Shown: in pieces, positions 44,199-53,262 of the stretch
Layout: each line of letters opens with the position of its first letter
Position numbering within the stretch: position 1 is the stretch's first letter
Program-made: the position numbers and the translations under genes
The notes under the pieces: model-generated
What the model was told of the DNA's origin: nothing
Databases searched by the model: none
Seen by the model: only the letters and a program-made list of their open reading frames with translations
Source: Paenibacillus monticola
Lineage (GTDB): Bacteria > Bacillota > Bacilli > Paenibacillales > Paenibacillaceae
Direction of reading: 5' to 3'
Assembly: GCF_009664975.1 (NCBI RefSeq)
Contig: NZ_WJXB01000017.1
Coordinates: 25,475 to 89,474, forward strand
DNA: 64,000 nucleotides

Positions 44199-45938
44199 TT
44201 ACAGCAACTTAATCAGCTCTTCTAGCTCATCAACAAATACTTTTGCAAGTACAAAATCAGTATTTTTTAAAGCCAATTCTATTTTCGTTTCAACTGCTTT
44301 TTTCTTTTGTTCCGTTTCTAAATAGTCTCTATCAAAATGACTAGCATAAATCATCTTTCTAAATTTACGTATACTCATTTTTCTAATCGTCTTATCGTCA
44401 ATGATTAACACATAATCCATACCATTTACCACAGAATAGAAATCATGAGAAATCATGAGAATCGCACCTTTATAGTCTTCAATGGCTTTCTCCAGTGCTA
44501 TTTGTGTATAGGTGTCTAAATGGCTTGTCGGTTCATCAAGAAGCAATAGATTTGCTTTGCTGGCAGAAACTTTAGCCAATTGAAGCATGTTTTTTTCTCC
44601 ACCTGATAACAATTCTATCTTTTGATTAACGATTTCTCCTTCAAAGCCATAGTTTGCAAGATATGATCTAATCTCATCATAAGTTTCAAGCCCAGCATCG
44701 ATGAATTCTTCTAGGATTGTATTAGAATCCTTTAGCATTTCGCCTTGAAGCTGAGATAAATAAGCCACTTTAGCATCAGCATTGAATTCAATTGCATCAT
44801 GATTGTTTTTAAAGATTTCTCGGAGTAACGTCGTTTTTCCAGTGCCGTTTGCCCCGATAAGAGCTACTTTATCAGTAGATTTTATCTCAAAGTTAACATT
44901 TTCCAAAAGCAACTCATCAAAGGCAACACCATAATTACTGACATTTAAAACAATGCTGTCTTCCAATTCATGATCCATACCAAAACTGATAATCGGTTGC
45001 TTAATATCTACAAATGGCGCTTTAATTCTACGCGTTTCCAATCTTTCTTGAAATTTAACTCGAGCTTTTAATGCTCTTCCTCTAGAGGCTTCTGAATTAT
45101 AAGTTGCGACAGCTCTAAGATTAGTGATTACGATCTCGTTTCTCTCAATTTCTTCATGTTCAGCGATTGCGAGTTCTTGTAATTCAATTTTAGTCTGAAG
45201 TAATGAGAAGTTATAATCAATATACCGCCCATCAAACTCTTGGAGCTCCATGTTCTCCAGGTGCAACATTTTGTTGAAACAATGATTCAATAGATATCGG
45301 TTGTGCGTAACAACTAACAGTATTCCTTTGTGAGAATTAATAAGATTTTTAAGCGCATTCAGGTTTTCAAAGTCTAGAAATACATCGGGTTCGTCCATAA
45401 TCATTAAGTCTGGACTACTAAGCATTTCCTTCATCACTTGAATAAGTTTGAATTCCCCACCACTCAGGTCGGATACCCTAACATCTTTTCGCTTCATGAG
45501 GTTTGCTAGATTCAGCTTCTTATTAATGTTGCTTTCAAAATCATCGCCATCCATTGCATCAAATGCATCTAAAGCTAATTGATACTTTTCAAGTAATGAT
45601 TCAATATCCGATGATGTTTCCATTTCAGTGCAAATCGATTGTATTTCATTTTGAATCTTTATAAATTCTTCGCCTATATATTCGAAAACAGTGGTTTCTT
45701 TAGTTTTGTCTGGTTGTGAGAACTGACTTACATACCCAATTGTGCAAGTGGGGTCCATCTCTAACCTGCCATCAAACAAATATCTTTCGGGGTCCATCAG
45801 TATATCGATCAGTGTACTTTTCCCACTGCCACTGGTTCCTATAAAAGCGCAATGTTGCCCCTCTTCAAGCGTAAATGAAATGTTTTTATATAGTTCTTTT
45901 TGCGGAAATGCGAAGGATAAGTTATCAACTTTTATCAT
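44199..45938 (-). CDS. ABC-F family ATPase (Lsa/Vga/Msr-like ribosome protection type)
   Basis: 579 residues from the ATG at 45938 after AAAGG. Two ABC domains and no membrane segment: Walker A GTSGSGKST and GANGTGKTT, signatures LSGGEFKLIQ and LSGGEKNMLQ, Walker B LMIMDEPDVFLDFE and LLLLDEPTSHLD. The linker between domains holds a charged helix region (EEIERNEIVITNLRAVATYNSEASRGR). ABC-F proteins enter the ribosomal E site and many release antibiotics such as lincosamides, pleuromutilins and streptogramins. A 16-codon ORF ends 5 nt upstream. Base composition is more AT-rich than the neighbours. Confidence 0.87.
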   Translation of the reverse strand: MIKVDNLSFAFPQKELYKNISFTLEEGQHCAFIGTSGSGKSTLIDILMDPERYLFDGRLEMDPTCTIGYVSQFSQPDKTKETTVFEYIGEEFIKIQNEIQSICTEMETSSDIESLLEKYQLALDAFDAMDGDDFESNINKKLNLANLMKRKDVRVSDLSGGEFKLIQVMKEMLSSPDLMIMDEPDVFLDFENLNALKNLINSHKGILLVVTHNRYLLNHCFNKMLHLENMELQEFDGRYIDYNFSLLQTKIELQELAIAEHEEIERNEIVITNLRAVATYNSEASRGRALKARVKFQERLETRRIKAPFVDIKQPIISFGMDHELEDSIVLNVSNYGVAFDELLLENVNFEIKSTDKVALIGANGTGKTTLLREIFKNNHDAIEFNADAKVAYLSQLQGEMLKDSNTILEEFIDAGLETYDEIRSYLANYGFEGEIVNQKIELLSGGEKNMLQLAKVSASKANLLLLDEPTSHLDTYTQIALEKAIEDYKGAILMISHDFYSVVNGMDYVLIIDDKTIRKMSIRKFRKMIYASHFDRDYLETEQKKKAVETKIELALKNTDFVLAKVFVDELEELIKLL

Positions 45939-45942
45939 AGTG

Positions 45943-45993
45943 TTACCTTTCTTTATAACTAGATTTGTGACTATTAGTTGTATTAAAGAGCAT
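45943..45993 (-). CDS. possible 16-residue leader peptide upstream of ABC-F gene
   Basis: ATG at 45993 to TAA at 45943 encodes MLFNTTNSHKSSYKER. Its stop lies within the ribosome binding region of the ABC-F gene. A TATACT box lies only about 8 nt upstream of its ATG, so the transcript could be nearly leaderless. Antibiotic-inducible ABC-F genes often have such leaders, but no attenuator hairpin is obvious here. The remaining gap up to 46285 shows no gene. Confidence 0.3.
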   Translation of the reverse strand: MLFNTTNSHKSSYKER

Positions 45994-46285
45994 AATATTT
46001 TAGTATACCATTGATTTGATAAAATAATACTGTTTATTACCAAATCCAATCATTTCCCATAAAAGTATGTACATGAAATCGAAAAATTATAACTTAGAAT
46101 AATGGGGTCACGCCTGCAGATTATCCGAATCCTGGATTTAAAAGAATATTTACAGATTTATTCCCGTCTGTCCCCAATTTAATGTTTTTGGACTGAACCC
46201 TTAAATGCGTTTATCAGCCTCATACAAGCTCCACAACTCACTTAAGTTCATAACAAAACCTGAGATGATTCGCTGTAAGCCTAAA

Positions 46286-46954
46286 TTAGAGCGTCTCAAC
46301 CAATTTCTGAATCTTTGAGTGGGAAATTAAATATACAGGACCCATTATTTCTATTTTCCCGTCCTTTACACGCATTGCACTCTCCTGTTCTGCCGCATAA
46401 ACATCAATCTCTTCAGACAAGGGGAACAGGTAGCCTTGAACAAACGTAGCGTAATCGCGTTTAGAATGAGATTCATAGGCAAAATGATCAAAGCCAATAC
46501 CATTATAAATGGTACTTGTTTCAACTTCATTGTCAGTGTTTTTCAAGCACAACCATTTTGCAGCCATATTTATCGCACCGGCGCTGGCACCCATTATAAC
46601 GGCATTATTGTTCTTAATAACATCCGATAATTCATAATCCGCCAAAAAATCGTTCTGCAAAACAGGATATCCACCGCATAAAAAAATGACAGAAGCGTTT
46701 TGAATTAATCGCCGGGCATCTTCCTTCTGCATGCGGTAATCAATGAAATGATATTCATCAAAAATAATATTAGCCTGATTTAACCATGTACATTCAGAAA
46801 CATCATCAATCTTAATTTGCTCATCTGTATAACCAGATGGATCAGCGCTAATCATAACAAGCGATTTTCTGTCTTGTATATCCTCATGCAAACAATGGAC
46901 CAGCTTCTCTGGAAAAAAATTATTAAACCAACTGAAATAGTAGTGAGTACTCAA
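46286..46954 (-). CDS. peptidase S51 (dipeptidase E)-like protein
   Basis: 222 residues from TTG 46954, with GGAGG 9 nt upstream. The fold is class I glutamine amidotransferase-like with the nucleophile Ser in MGASAGAINMA and the preceding IFLCGGYPVLQNDFL, as in S51 peptidases (alpha-aspartyl dipeptidase). It probably cleaves small Asp or modified peptides in the cytoplasm. Third in line after the WYL regulator and the DJ-1 gene, all on the same strand. Confidence 0.75.
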   Translation of the reverse strand: MSTHYYFSWFNNFFPEKLVHCLHEDIQDRKSLVMISADPSGYTDEQIKIDDVSECTWLNQANIIFDEYHFIDYRMQKEDARRLIQNASVIFLCGGYPVLQNDFLADYELSDVIKNNNAVIMGASAGAINMAAKWLCLKNTDNEVETSTIYNGIGFDHFAYESHSKRDYATFVQGYLFPLSEEIDVYAAEQESAMRVKDGKIEIMGPVYLISHSKIQKLVETL

Positions 46955-47038
46955 ACTTAATTACCTCCATATGTATTATTTACATACACGCTAGAAAGAT
47001 GAACGGTTCTTCAGGCATTTATCTAATTCCGCATACCT

Positions 47039-47665
47039 TCATTGTATTGAATTCATCAACTCATAGTAATATTTAGAATCACTAGTCTTATTAAGGCTAT
47101 ACCAGGCGTCTAATGTTTTTGGAGAAAACACATCCAAAGCTTTCAAGATGCTCACAGAAAATTCCAACGGAGCTATTCCAGATGCAGTGATCAGTTTTCC
47201 ATCAGTTACAGCAGACTCCATTTTGTAATACTTTTCGCCCGTGTAAGTAGGACAGATCATTTTAAGGTATTCCAGATCATTGCTTGTATGTCCACGTGAA
47301 TTCAGCAATCCTGTCTGGGCAAGTCCCATTGTAGCACCACAAATCGCTGCAACCCATATACCTTCCCTTAAACACCTCTCTACGATTGTTAAGATGGGTT
47401 GGTGAATGGTTTCTGTCCATGTATCTCCACCGGGTAAAATCAATAGATCTGATCTTTCAATGCTGCACTCATCCAATTTGATGTCAGGTAGTATTGTAAG
47501 TCCGCCCATTGTAGTTACAGGAGTCTTATCAATTCCCACGGTAATTATTTTTGAGGGGGCCAGCCCCTTTTTATAATATCTTCCCGAGTTCAGTTCGGCT
47601 GTTAAGTAGCCTATTTCCCAGTCTGCCATTGTGTCAAACACATAAAGATATACCGTTTTATTCAT
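47039..47665 (-). CDS. DJ-1/PfpI-family protein
   Basis: 208 residues from the ATG at 47665, 9 nt after AAGGAG. The nucleophile Cys lies in VAAICGATMGLAQTGLL, with Asp-Trp-Glu near the N-terminus (DTMADWEIGYLTAELN). Members act as glyoxalase/deglycase-like enzymes, amidotransferase-like hydrolases or regulators. It lies between the WYL regulator (starts 48741) and the S51-like gene and is probably controlled by the former. Confidence 0.82.
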   Translation of the reverse strand: MNKTVYLYVFDTMADWEIGYLTAELNSGRYYKKGLAPSKIITVGIDKTPVTTMGGLTILPDIKLDECSIERSDLLILPGGDTWTETIHQPILTIVERCLREGIWVAAICGATMGLAQTGLLNSRGHTSNDLEYLKMICPTYTGEKYYKMESAVTDGKLITASGIAPLEFSVSILKALDVFSPKTLDAWYSLNKTSDSKYYYELMNSIQ

Positions 47666-47778
47666 TTGCAAGTTCTCCTTATTTTACAATTCATCAAATG
47701 ATACCAAGCATCCATCGGTAATCATTGATTATGATCATTATAAAATGACTTCACTGACATCCGCTGTCAGTGAAGCTA

Positions 47779-48741
47779 TTAAAGTTGATAATATTCCATT
47801 AACTCCGACACAACACCAACAAGTTTTTCCTTCAAACTCTGTGGTTCGATTACTTGAATGGATTTCCCGTAGGATAAGAGAAAATTAGGAACATAGGTAT
47901 GAATTGATTTTTCCTCAAGTAAAAAGATTGCTTGATTTGATGTACGCTCTTTCAGATGATGCCCCAAAAACCAATGCAGGCATAAGTCATCCAACGCCTC
48001 TGACCTACCTTCGATAATTAAAGCAATTAACCCATCCTTGCCGACTAAATCAGGTAATAGATTACGCACAAAAAATTCCCGGGCCGAAAAAGCTTCGGAA
48101 CGCTTAAATATGTTTTGAGTACGCTTGATTTGTAGAATCCGTTCTACCCGAAAGCTGCGGATCTCATTCCTCAGGTGGCAAAATGCAACAATATACCATT
48201 TATTGTTCCAGTAAACCATTCCATAGGGATCTATCACCCTAGTCTTGGGTTGATCATCACGGCGTGTGCGATAATCAATTTCTACAGAGAATTCGTTTGC
48301 TACAGCTTGCTCCAATTCCGCCAATACTGGCTGCATAGAAGGGTCTCCCATACGGTTTATAACTTCAAATCCGGCTAAATAATGGCTGAGAACACTTTCC
48401 TGTTCCTGATTCGAATACATTTTCAATTTGGATGTCGCATTACCTAATGCCTCACTCAAAGGGTATCCGGCTCCTTTTGCAAAAACAGCAGCATGAAGAA
48501 GTGCTTTTTTTTCTTCAATATCAAATAGCAGAGGTGCTCTGATAAAATTATTCAGCAAGCTATAGCCACCATTATGACCAGTGTCGGATATTATAGGCAC
48601 TCCACTGGCACCTAGCGCATCAATATACCGATAGACTGTCCTTATATTTATTTCTAACTTTTCGGATATTTGTTTTGCGGTCATTTTAACGCCCGAATTC
48701 AGCATCCACAGGATTGCCAGCATATTATCGTTTTTTGGCAT
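47779..48741 (-). CDS. YafY-type HTH/WYL transcriptional regulator
   Basis: 320 residues from the ATG at 48741 after GAGG. An N-terminal HTH_11 (KMTAKQISEKLEINIRTVYRYIDALGASGVPI) and a WYL domain (WNNKWYIVAFCHLRNEIRSFRVERI) are visible. WYL proteins sense ligands or nucleic acids and commonly regulate adjacent genes. The DJ-1 gene follows in the same direction. The 48742-49020 gap shows no clear gene. Confidence 0.85.
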   Translation of the reverse strand: MPKNDNMLAILWMLNSGVKMTAKQISEKLEINIRTVYRYIDALGASGVPIISDTGHNGGYSLLNNFIRAPLLFDIEEKKALLHAAVFAKGAGYPLSEALGNATSKLKMYSNQEQESVLSHYLAGFEVINRMGDPSMQPVLAELEQAVANEFSVEIDYRTRRDDQPKTRVIDPYGMVYWNNKWYIVAFCHLRNEIRSFRVERILQIKRTQNIFKRSEAFSAREFFVRNLLPDLVGKDGLIALIIEGRSEALDDLCLHWFLGHHLKERTSNQAIFLLEEKSIHTYVPNFLLSYGKSIQVIEPQSLKEKLVGVVSELMEYYQL

Positions 48742-49020
48742 CACATATACCTCATCTTTTATTAGGATCGCTCTAAATTATTAGCTTTGCGAATCGCCTG
48801 CATCCCTTTATTCATCAATCTTCCAGCCTTTCAATCCTCACGTAGCATTCAATGTGTGTCGACTCCCGTAACTTAAACAACAATCTGCAATTTTTAACAT
48901 TGCTGCTTTTACTCTCAACTCAACTTTCCGCTTTACCACAACTTGTGATACAGTTCACCGAGTATGATCTTAAAATAAGCTGCCCTTTAGCGGAACCCAT
49001 TGTATATGTATAGTCTTTCA

Positions 49021-49461
49021 TTAAACGATTGTTCGAGACGCTAATTCATAAAATACTTTAGCGCATTCAAGCGAAGCTACAACATATTCATCCTTTAGTT
49101 CCGGCAAGTTAACACGAGGCGGTGCGTCTCTATGGGTGTATCCAAAATTCCTCCATCCAAACATGTTTGCAAATGTATCAAAATACAGCTCTATAATTCC
49201 ATAAATTGGTGTTAACTGCACTTTAAATTCTTGGGCTACTTTACCAAGATTATGTTCCTTTGGTATTTTGACTTCATAGTGATATAACAAAGCACGAAAT
49301 GAGAATTCAGCACATGCAAAACATTCATCAATCGTTGTTTGTCTACTGATTCCCACAGTTTGAGCGAAAGTCCATCGTTCTCTCGCTTTAGACATCATGC
49401 TATACGCCGAATCTTCAAAATCATTTCCACTAAAATAAACCAAACCATCCACCCCGATCAA
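49021..49461 (-). CDS. hypothetical protein, possible HEPN-like helical domain
   Basis: 146 residues from TTG 49461 (AAAGGA 11 nt upstream; GTG 49452 is an alternative). All-helical, with SMMSKARERWTFAQTVG then ECFACAEFSFRALLYHYEVKIPKEH, which resembles the layout of minimal HEPN proteins, though the classic RxxxxH motif is not seen. It lies just outside the cassette array. Function unknown. Confidence 0.45.
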   Translation of the reverse strand: MIGVDGLVYFSGNDFEDSAYSMMSKARERWTFAQTVGISRQTTIDECFACAEFSFRALLYHYEVKIPKEHNLGKVAQEFKVQLTPIYGIIELYFDTFANMFGWRNFGYTHRDAPPRVNLPELKDEYVVASLECAKVFYELASRTIV

Positions 49462-49612
49462 ATTTTATAATCCTTTCATACAATTATCTTTTCCAACTAT
49501 TTGCGGAATTTATGGATAAATTCCCTTCAAATGTGCTTATACAATTTCCCAATTAGTAATTTGCGAACTCCGTTAATTCGCTAATGCCTAGTTATTCGGG
49601 AGATAGATTAAA

Positions 49613-49665
49613 CTATCCTGCCCGTTCGCTTACTCAAGCTGCGTTAGTCTATTACTTTATTTTCT
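49613..49665. repeat. left copy of array-bracketing direct repeat
   Basis: Begins with CTATCCTGCCCGTTCGCTTA (49613-49632) and ends near TACTTTATTTTCT. The same 20 bp recur at 57477-57496 followed, after a diverged stretch, by the same tail. The two copies bracket the cassette array. Confidence 0.8.
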
Positions 49666-49676
49666 GTCTAACGAAA

Positions 49677-49880
49677 TTAAATATCTTCTTCGAATAACCA
49701 TTTTAGATCCGTACCAAACTTCTTCCTTAGTTCGTTTAAAGTTTCAGCTGAAGGTTTAGTCTTCCCTTGCTCAATTTCACTAAGTCTACCTTGTGAGATT
49801 CCAATTATATCATCAAAAGTCACCTGATTTGATTTATGCTATAAATGAATATATTTTACTTTATATCCAATTGCATTCAT
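49677..49880 (-). pseudogene. XRE-family small regulator with in-frame stop
   Basis: 68 codons from ATG 49880 to TAA 49677. The reading MNAIGYKVKYIHL, TAG, then HKSNQVTFDDIIGISQGRLS, SEIEQGKTKPSAETLN and KWLFEEDI gives a Cro/CI-type helix-turn-helix broken by one nonsense codon. Restoring that codon would give a normal small XRE protein. It sits at the edge of the cassette region. Confidence 0.8.
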
Positions 49881-49896
49881 TCATCTCTCCCCATCT

Positions 49897-49950
49897 ATAC
49901 AAACAGATAGAGCCGTCCTGGGATTTCAGGACGGCTCTATCTGTTTGTAT
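49897..49950. repeat. perfect 23-24 bp hairpin
   Basis: ATACAAACAGATAGAGCCG... pairs exactly with its complement ending at 49950, with a loop of about 6 nt. There is no T-run, so it is not a classical terminator for either strand; it lies 17 nt before the XRE pseudogene start. It may be a terminator for readthrough from the cassettes or a small palindromic repeat. Confidence 0.75.
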
Positions 49951-50026
49951 TACTGTTCTACACTCTTTGATTACTCTTAAGCTTTTTCAGAAAAATACAT
50001 TTATGCAATTTTATTACTCAAAACAA

Positions 50027-50059
50027 TACATTAATGTTCAGAACAACACATTAATGTTA
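50027..50059 (-). repeat. degenerate attC-like half site at left end of array
   Basis: A doubled ACATTAATGTT leads to GTTATGTGCTGTT, which resembles the right edge and flank of the full repeats (compare GTTATATGCTGTC after the copy at 53144). The rest of the repeat is missing, so the last cassette lacks a full site. Confidence 0.45.
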
Positions 50060-50127
50060 TGTGCTGTTCCTGCCACCTTTGAAATACGTTCAATCCGTTC
50101 TTAGAAGTTCTATTCTAGTTTTAATAG

Positions 50128-50376
50128 TTATTCATAGATCTTTCCCATATAAATTATTTGAGCACATCTCTTCCATGGGTTTTCGGGTTTTTCATAATAT
50201 TGAAGTCCTTTTACTGATACCGTTCCCCATTCAAACGCAGCTTCTAGGAAAGTTTCTATTGTTGAGTTCTCCCACTCTTCTTCTTCTTTTTCTCTATCCT
50301 TTCTTAGTTCATTAATGAAATTCAAAAAAGAACTTTCATCAGTTACCTCATCTACTAATTCAAATAGTGTTTTCAT
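50128..50376 (-). CDS. cassette protein, DUF7660-like
   Basis: 82 residues from the ATG at 50376 (AAAGGA upstream). Acidic and soluble: FELVDEVTDESSFLNFINEL, a Glu-rich segment, WENSTIETFLEAAFEW and a C-terminal NPWKRCAQIIYMGKIYE. The layout resembles small DUF7660-type proteins often found alone or in cassettes; function unknown. It is the last full cassette gene of the array, 85 nt after repeat 50462-50614 in the direction of transcription. Confidence 0.6.
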   Translation of the reverse strand: MKTLFELVDEVTDESSFLNFINELRKDREKEEEEWENSTIETFLEAAFEWGTVSVKGLQYYEKPENPWKRCAQIIYMGKIYE

Positions 50377-50461
50377 TATTTTTTGTCCTTTCAGCTCATG
50401 GATATACACTTAAGCGAGAGTAAATATCATTGTAAGTTATATGGTCTGTAGGAATTGCACA

Positions 50462-50614
50462 TAACGTTGTTGTAATTACGAACCCTCACTGTCTTAAGGC
50501 GCCAGCCCCGGGTCCGACGGACTTAGCCAGTGCAGGGTTGTCTGCTGACTCCGCTTCTCCGAAATGCCTCTGCAGACCAAGGGCCGCATGGCACGCAGCG
50601 TGAATACGTTGTTA
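50462..50614 (-). repeat. attC-like cassette repeat 1
   Basis: 153 bp from TAAC to GTTA. Outer arm GTAATTACG (here diverged) against CGTGAATAC; hairpin 1 AACCCTCACTG...CAGTGCAGGGTT with an extended stem; hairpin 2 GTCTGC...GCAGAC; hairpin 3 GGGCCGCATGGCAC. It lies at the 3' end of the 50653 gene. Confidence 0.85.
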
Positions 50615-50652
50615 TAGGATGTCAGTGCCATCATTGAAATACTCCACAATAA

Positions 50653-51309
50653 TTATTTTGAATCATCATACTTTTCGCATAAAGAATAATCAGTGCCAAC
50701 ACCATTTGAACAACCTGTAGGATTTTTATTCTGGTCTAGGAATATAGCAATTCCTGATATCTTCATCTTATACTCTGGATAATACTTTCCAAATACAAAT
50801 TCAACTCTAAAGCCCTTTTTATTAACTGGTAAACTTAACAACAGTTCATCGATTTCGTCTGTCGACAAAGTTGTATTTTCGTCGATTTTTTCAAACTGAA
50901 GACGATTTAAATCACCATAATACAAGGTTTCTTTGTTACTTTCCTCAAAATCAAATTTAAATGGAGACTTGTTGTTTATGAACTCACTTTGTAATTTTGA
51001 AACATAATTATCCGTATTATGCTCAGCAAAAAAATTTCTGTAAGAATCATGTATTTTTGTTGAGATCTCAATTATTGGCAATGACAAAATTGTAGACGCT
51101 ACAATTATCAAAAGTGTAGTTATCATGAATCTAAAAGATTTATATAATAAAAAACCAATACTTAAATAGATTAATATTCCGATAATCGCAATAAACGCAG
51201 CGAATGAAGCGAGAGGCTCATTATGGTTACTAAACATGCCATCCCCAGTATTAAAAGCAATAACAACTAATGCATAAAACATACCAAAACCAACTGGTAA
51301 AGCGAACAA
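50653..51309 (-). CDS. cassette membrane protein, function unknown
   Basis: 218 residues from TTG 51309. Three hydrophobic segments in the first 95 residues (PVGFGMFYALVVIAF, FAAFIAIIGILIYLSIGFLLY, MITTLLIIVASTILSLPII) and a soluble C-terminal domain with YYPEYKMKISGIAIF. The TTG has no ribosome binding site. The frame is open 12 codons further to ATT 51345, 8 nt after GAGGAG, which may be the true start. No family recognised. Confidence 0.55.
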   Translation of the reverse strand: MFALPVGFGMFYALVVIAFNTGDGMFSNHNEPLASFAAFIAIIGILIYLSIGFLLYKSFRFMITTLLIIVASTILSLPIIEISTKIHDSYRNFFAEHNTDNYVSKLQSEFINNKSPFKFDFEESNKETLYYGDLNRLQFEKIDENTTLSTDEIDELLLSLPVNKKGFRVEFVFGKYYPEYKMKISGIAIFLDQNKNPTGCSNGVGTDYSLCEKYDDSK

Positions 51310-51395
51310 ATTATATATGATTTTTAGAGTTCTGATTTTATTAATTTTAAGTCTCCTCTCTGATTTTATTATTTATTATTTGCGCTGATTTCCTA

Positions 51396-51583
51396 TAACG
51401 TTATTGTATTCACGACGTCCCACCACCTTAAGCCACGAAGTGGCGGCCGCGACGCGGTTAGGTGGTGCGGATGTGTCCGGCTGATTCTGCTTCCTCGTAT
51501 GCTGAAATGCCTCATCGAAATGCATCTGACTCCTGCCGGACCGAGGGGCGATGGAATCGTCCCGATGCGTGAATATGGTGTTA
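51396..51583 (-). repeat. attC-like cassette repeat 2 (longest, 188 bp)
   Basis: Same plan as the other copies but with different paired bases: outer GTATTCACG/CGTGAATAT; hairpin 1 CCCACCACCTTAAG/GGTTAGGTGGTG; hairpin 2 TCCGGC/GCCGGA; hairpin 3 GGGGCGA/TCGTCCC. The compensating changes support a folded structure. It carries an insertion in the hairpin 2 loop (doubled GAAATGC). Confidence 0.85.
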
Positions 51584-51607
51584 GATGATGGGGCTGACTC
51601 CCTCGAT

Positions 51608-52006
51608 TTACATTCTAGTTGTATTATCATTCCACAATTTGTCTACTAACTTATTTTCGATGATGTGAGATACAACAATGCTTAAAACTATTAATATTGA
51701 AACAATAACTTTAATACTTGTATCTTCTGTACTTCTCATAAAAACGATCGCACAAATCAAAATAGTGAGTATTGTTAAAGATAGTGTTGGAATCATCCTC
51801 GAGCGACTATTTCTTCTAACAGGTTTTCTAATAAATGTACCTATTAATGAACCGATACAAGCACCAATAAAGACAGGAATAATAAACTTAACACCACTAT
51901 AGTAAAGGCTTCCCATCATTATTACATATCCTAATATGATATGAATTGAACTTAGAAATCTATATCTTAATAATGATGATTTTGAGAATGTTTTATTTTC
52001 TTCCAT
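51608..52006 (-). CDS. cassette membrane protein, function unknown
   Basis: 132 residues from the ATG at 52006 (AAAGGG upstream). Four membrane helices (YVIMMGSLYYSGVKFIIPVF, GACIGSLIGTF, LSLTILTILICAIVFM, IVSILIVLSIVVSHII). No motif recognised. Its 3' end abuts repeat 51396-51583 and its 5' end repeat 52025-52134, so it is a one-gene cassette of about 629 bp. Confidence 0.6.
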   Translation of the reverse strand: MEENKTFSKSSLLRYRFLSSIHIILGYVIMMGSLYYSGVKFIIPVFIGACIGSLIGTFIRKPVRRNSRSRMIPTLSLTILTILICAIVFMRSTEDTSIKVIVSILIVLSIVVSHIIENKLVDKLWNDNTTRM

Positions 52007-52024
52007 TTTTTCAGCCCTTTCATC

Positions 52025-52134
52025 TAACGTTCCCGTATTCACGAACCCGTAGGGTTGTCTGCCTGTTTCCACTTCTCCGAATTATCTACTGGCAGACCCA
52101 GGGCCGTATGGCCCGCAGAGTGAATATATTGTTA
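52025..52134 (-). repeat. attC-like cassette repeat 3 (short form)
   Basis: 110 bp. Hairpin 1 is minimal (AACCC-GTA-GGGTT), hairpin 2 is GTCTGCC/GGCAGAC, hairpin 3 GGGCCG-TAT-GGCCC, outer GTATTCACG/AGTGAATAT. It shows that hairpin 1 can shrink while the frame of the structure is kept. Confidence 0.87.
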
Positions 52135-52473
52135 TATGAAGTTACAGTCTTCATTGATTATGCTCAAATAATGTTTATACCAATCTTCTCTATTATGTTT
52201 GATTTGGCCTATTACTTCATCTAATGTATTGCCCTTTAATTTTATTAATGTTTCAAAGTCAATATTGTCATTTTCTATCCAAATTTGTCCTAATGTTTCT
52301 CCACAGCTCGCTCTTAACATATCATTATTGTTTTCATCTAACGATTCCTTTATCAAAGCCTTTATAACACATTCATTATTAAATTTATAAAGATCAATAA
52401 TTGCATCATCTCTTATAGCATCATTCTCATCTTTGTCTTGCATAATATTTATTAGAAGTTCCCATTGCTGCAT
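52132..52473 (-). CDS. cassette protein, HEAT-repeat-like
   Basis: 113 residues from the ATG at 52473 (GAGGTG upstream). Acidic helical repeats: NIMQDKDENDAIRDDAIIDLY, IKALIKESLDENNNDMLRASC, GETLGQIWIENDNIDF, resembling HEAT-like repeats of immunity or scaffold proteins. The stop lies at the very edge of repeat 52025-52134. Cassette of about 495 bp. Confidence 0.6.
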   Translation of the reverse strand: MQQWELLINIMQDKDENDAIRDDAIIDLYKFNNECVIKALIKESLDENNNDMLRASCGETLGQIWIENDNIDFETLIKLKGNTLDEVIGQIKHNREDWYKHYLSIINEDCNFI

Positions 52474-52519
52474 AGAATTCACCTCAGCATATTTTGATTT
52501 AGTTTACTGTAATTTCATA

Positions 52520-52673
52520 TAACGTTGTTGTATTCACGAACCCTCTCTGGCTTAAGGGGCGTTAGCCCCGGGTCCGTCGGACTTAGCCAGTGCAGGGTTG
52601 TCTGCTGACTCACTTCCTCGAAATCCCTCTGCAGACCAAGGGCCGAATGGCCCGCAGCGTGAATACTGTGTTA
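52520..52673 (-). repeat. attC-like cassette repeat 4
   Basis: 154 bp. Outer GTATTCACG/CGTGAATAC, hairpin 1 AACCCTCTCTGGCTTAAG/CTTAGCCAGTGCAGGGTT, hairpin 2 GTCTGC/GCAGAC with loop CACTTCCTCGAAA, hairpin 3 GGGCCG-AAT-GGCCC. Confidence 0.88.
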
Positions 52674-52725
52674 TAAGATGTTGGCGCCTTCTTCGTATTA
52701 CTAACAATTAATGTCTATATGTAGT

Positions 52726-53073
52726 TTATTTACTTATGTCTTCAATGTGTCCTAAGAAGTAATCTTGTAGATCACCACTTACCTTTTCTTTATTAATATA
52801 GAGTTCAATATCTGTTTGTTTTTCATGAAATAATACTACTCCATCAATTATTCCTAAAAGATTTGAGATTGTATCTATTTGTATCTGTTCAATAATCTTA
52901 AAAAATGTTTGTCTATCATCCTCAGATAATTATTTAAATAAATTCAATGCATTTATCCAGTATGTATTTGTGTTAGCTGTAATTTCAGTTTTCTGAAATA
53001 CATCTTTATAAATTTCGATATTTTCTAGAACAATAGATCCATAGATTCTCTTTGCGAATTCTTGATCATTCAT
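52726..53073 (-). pseudogene. cassette gene with in-frame stop
   Basis: 116 codons from ATG 53073 to TAA 52726. Reads MNDQEFAKRIYGSIV..., NALNLFK, TAA, LSEDDRQTFFKIIEQ..., ending YFLGHIEDISK. A single nonsense codon breaks an otherwise good frame that fills the cassette. The family is not recognised. Confidence 0.75.
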
Positions 53074-53143
53074 ACATACACATCCCTAAAAAAGAAATTT
53101 GATGTTAACTATTTGTTTTTTTGTGTTTTGCGCCAATTTCTTA

Positions 53144-53262
53144 TAACGTTCCCGCATTTACGACGCCGACGTAGTCGGTGTGTCCCGGCATATGCTTCCT
53201 TGCTTCTTAACTTCCGGGACCAAGGGGCGGCTATGCCGGTCCGCAGCGTAAATGTAATGTTA
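53144..53262 (-). repeat. attC-like cassette repeat 5 (most diverged arms)
   Basis: 119 bp. Outer GCATTTACG pairs with CGTAAATGT, a double compensatory change from the common GTATTCACG/CGTGAATAC. Hairpin 1 CGCCGAC-GTA-GTCGGTG; hairpin 2 GTCCCGG/CCGGGAC; hairpin 3 GGGGCGGC-TAT-GCCGGTCC. Confidence 0.87.

Noticed and set aside
49793..50104. Plus-strand frame covering the 49897-49950 hairpin
   Set aside because: It spans a perfect palindrome and the XRE pseudogene in reverse and has no ribosome binding site.
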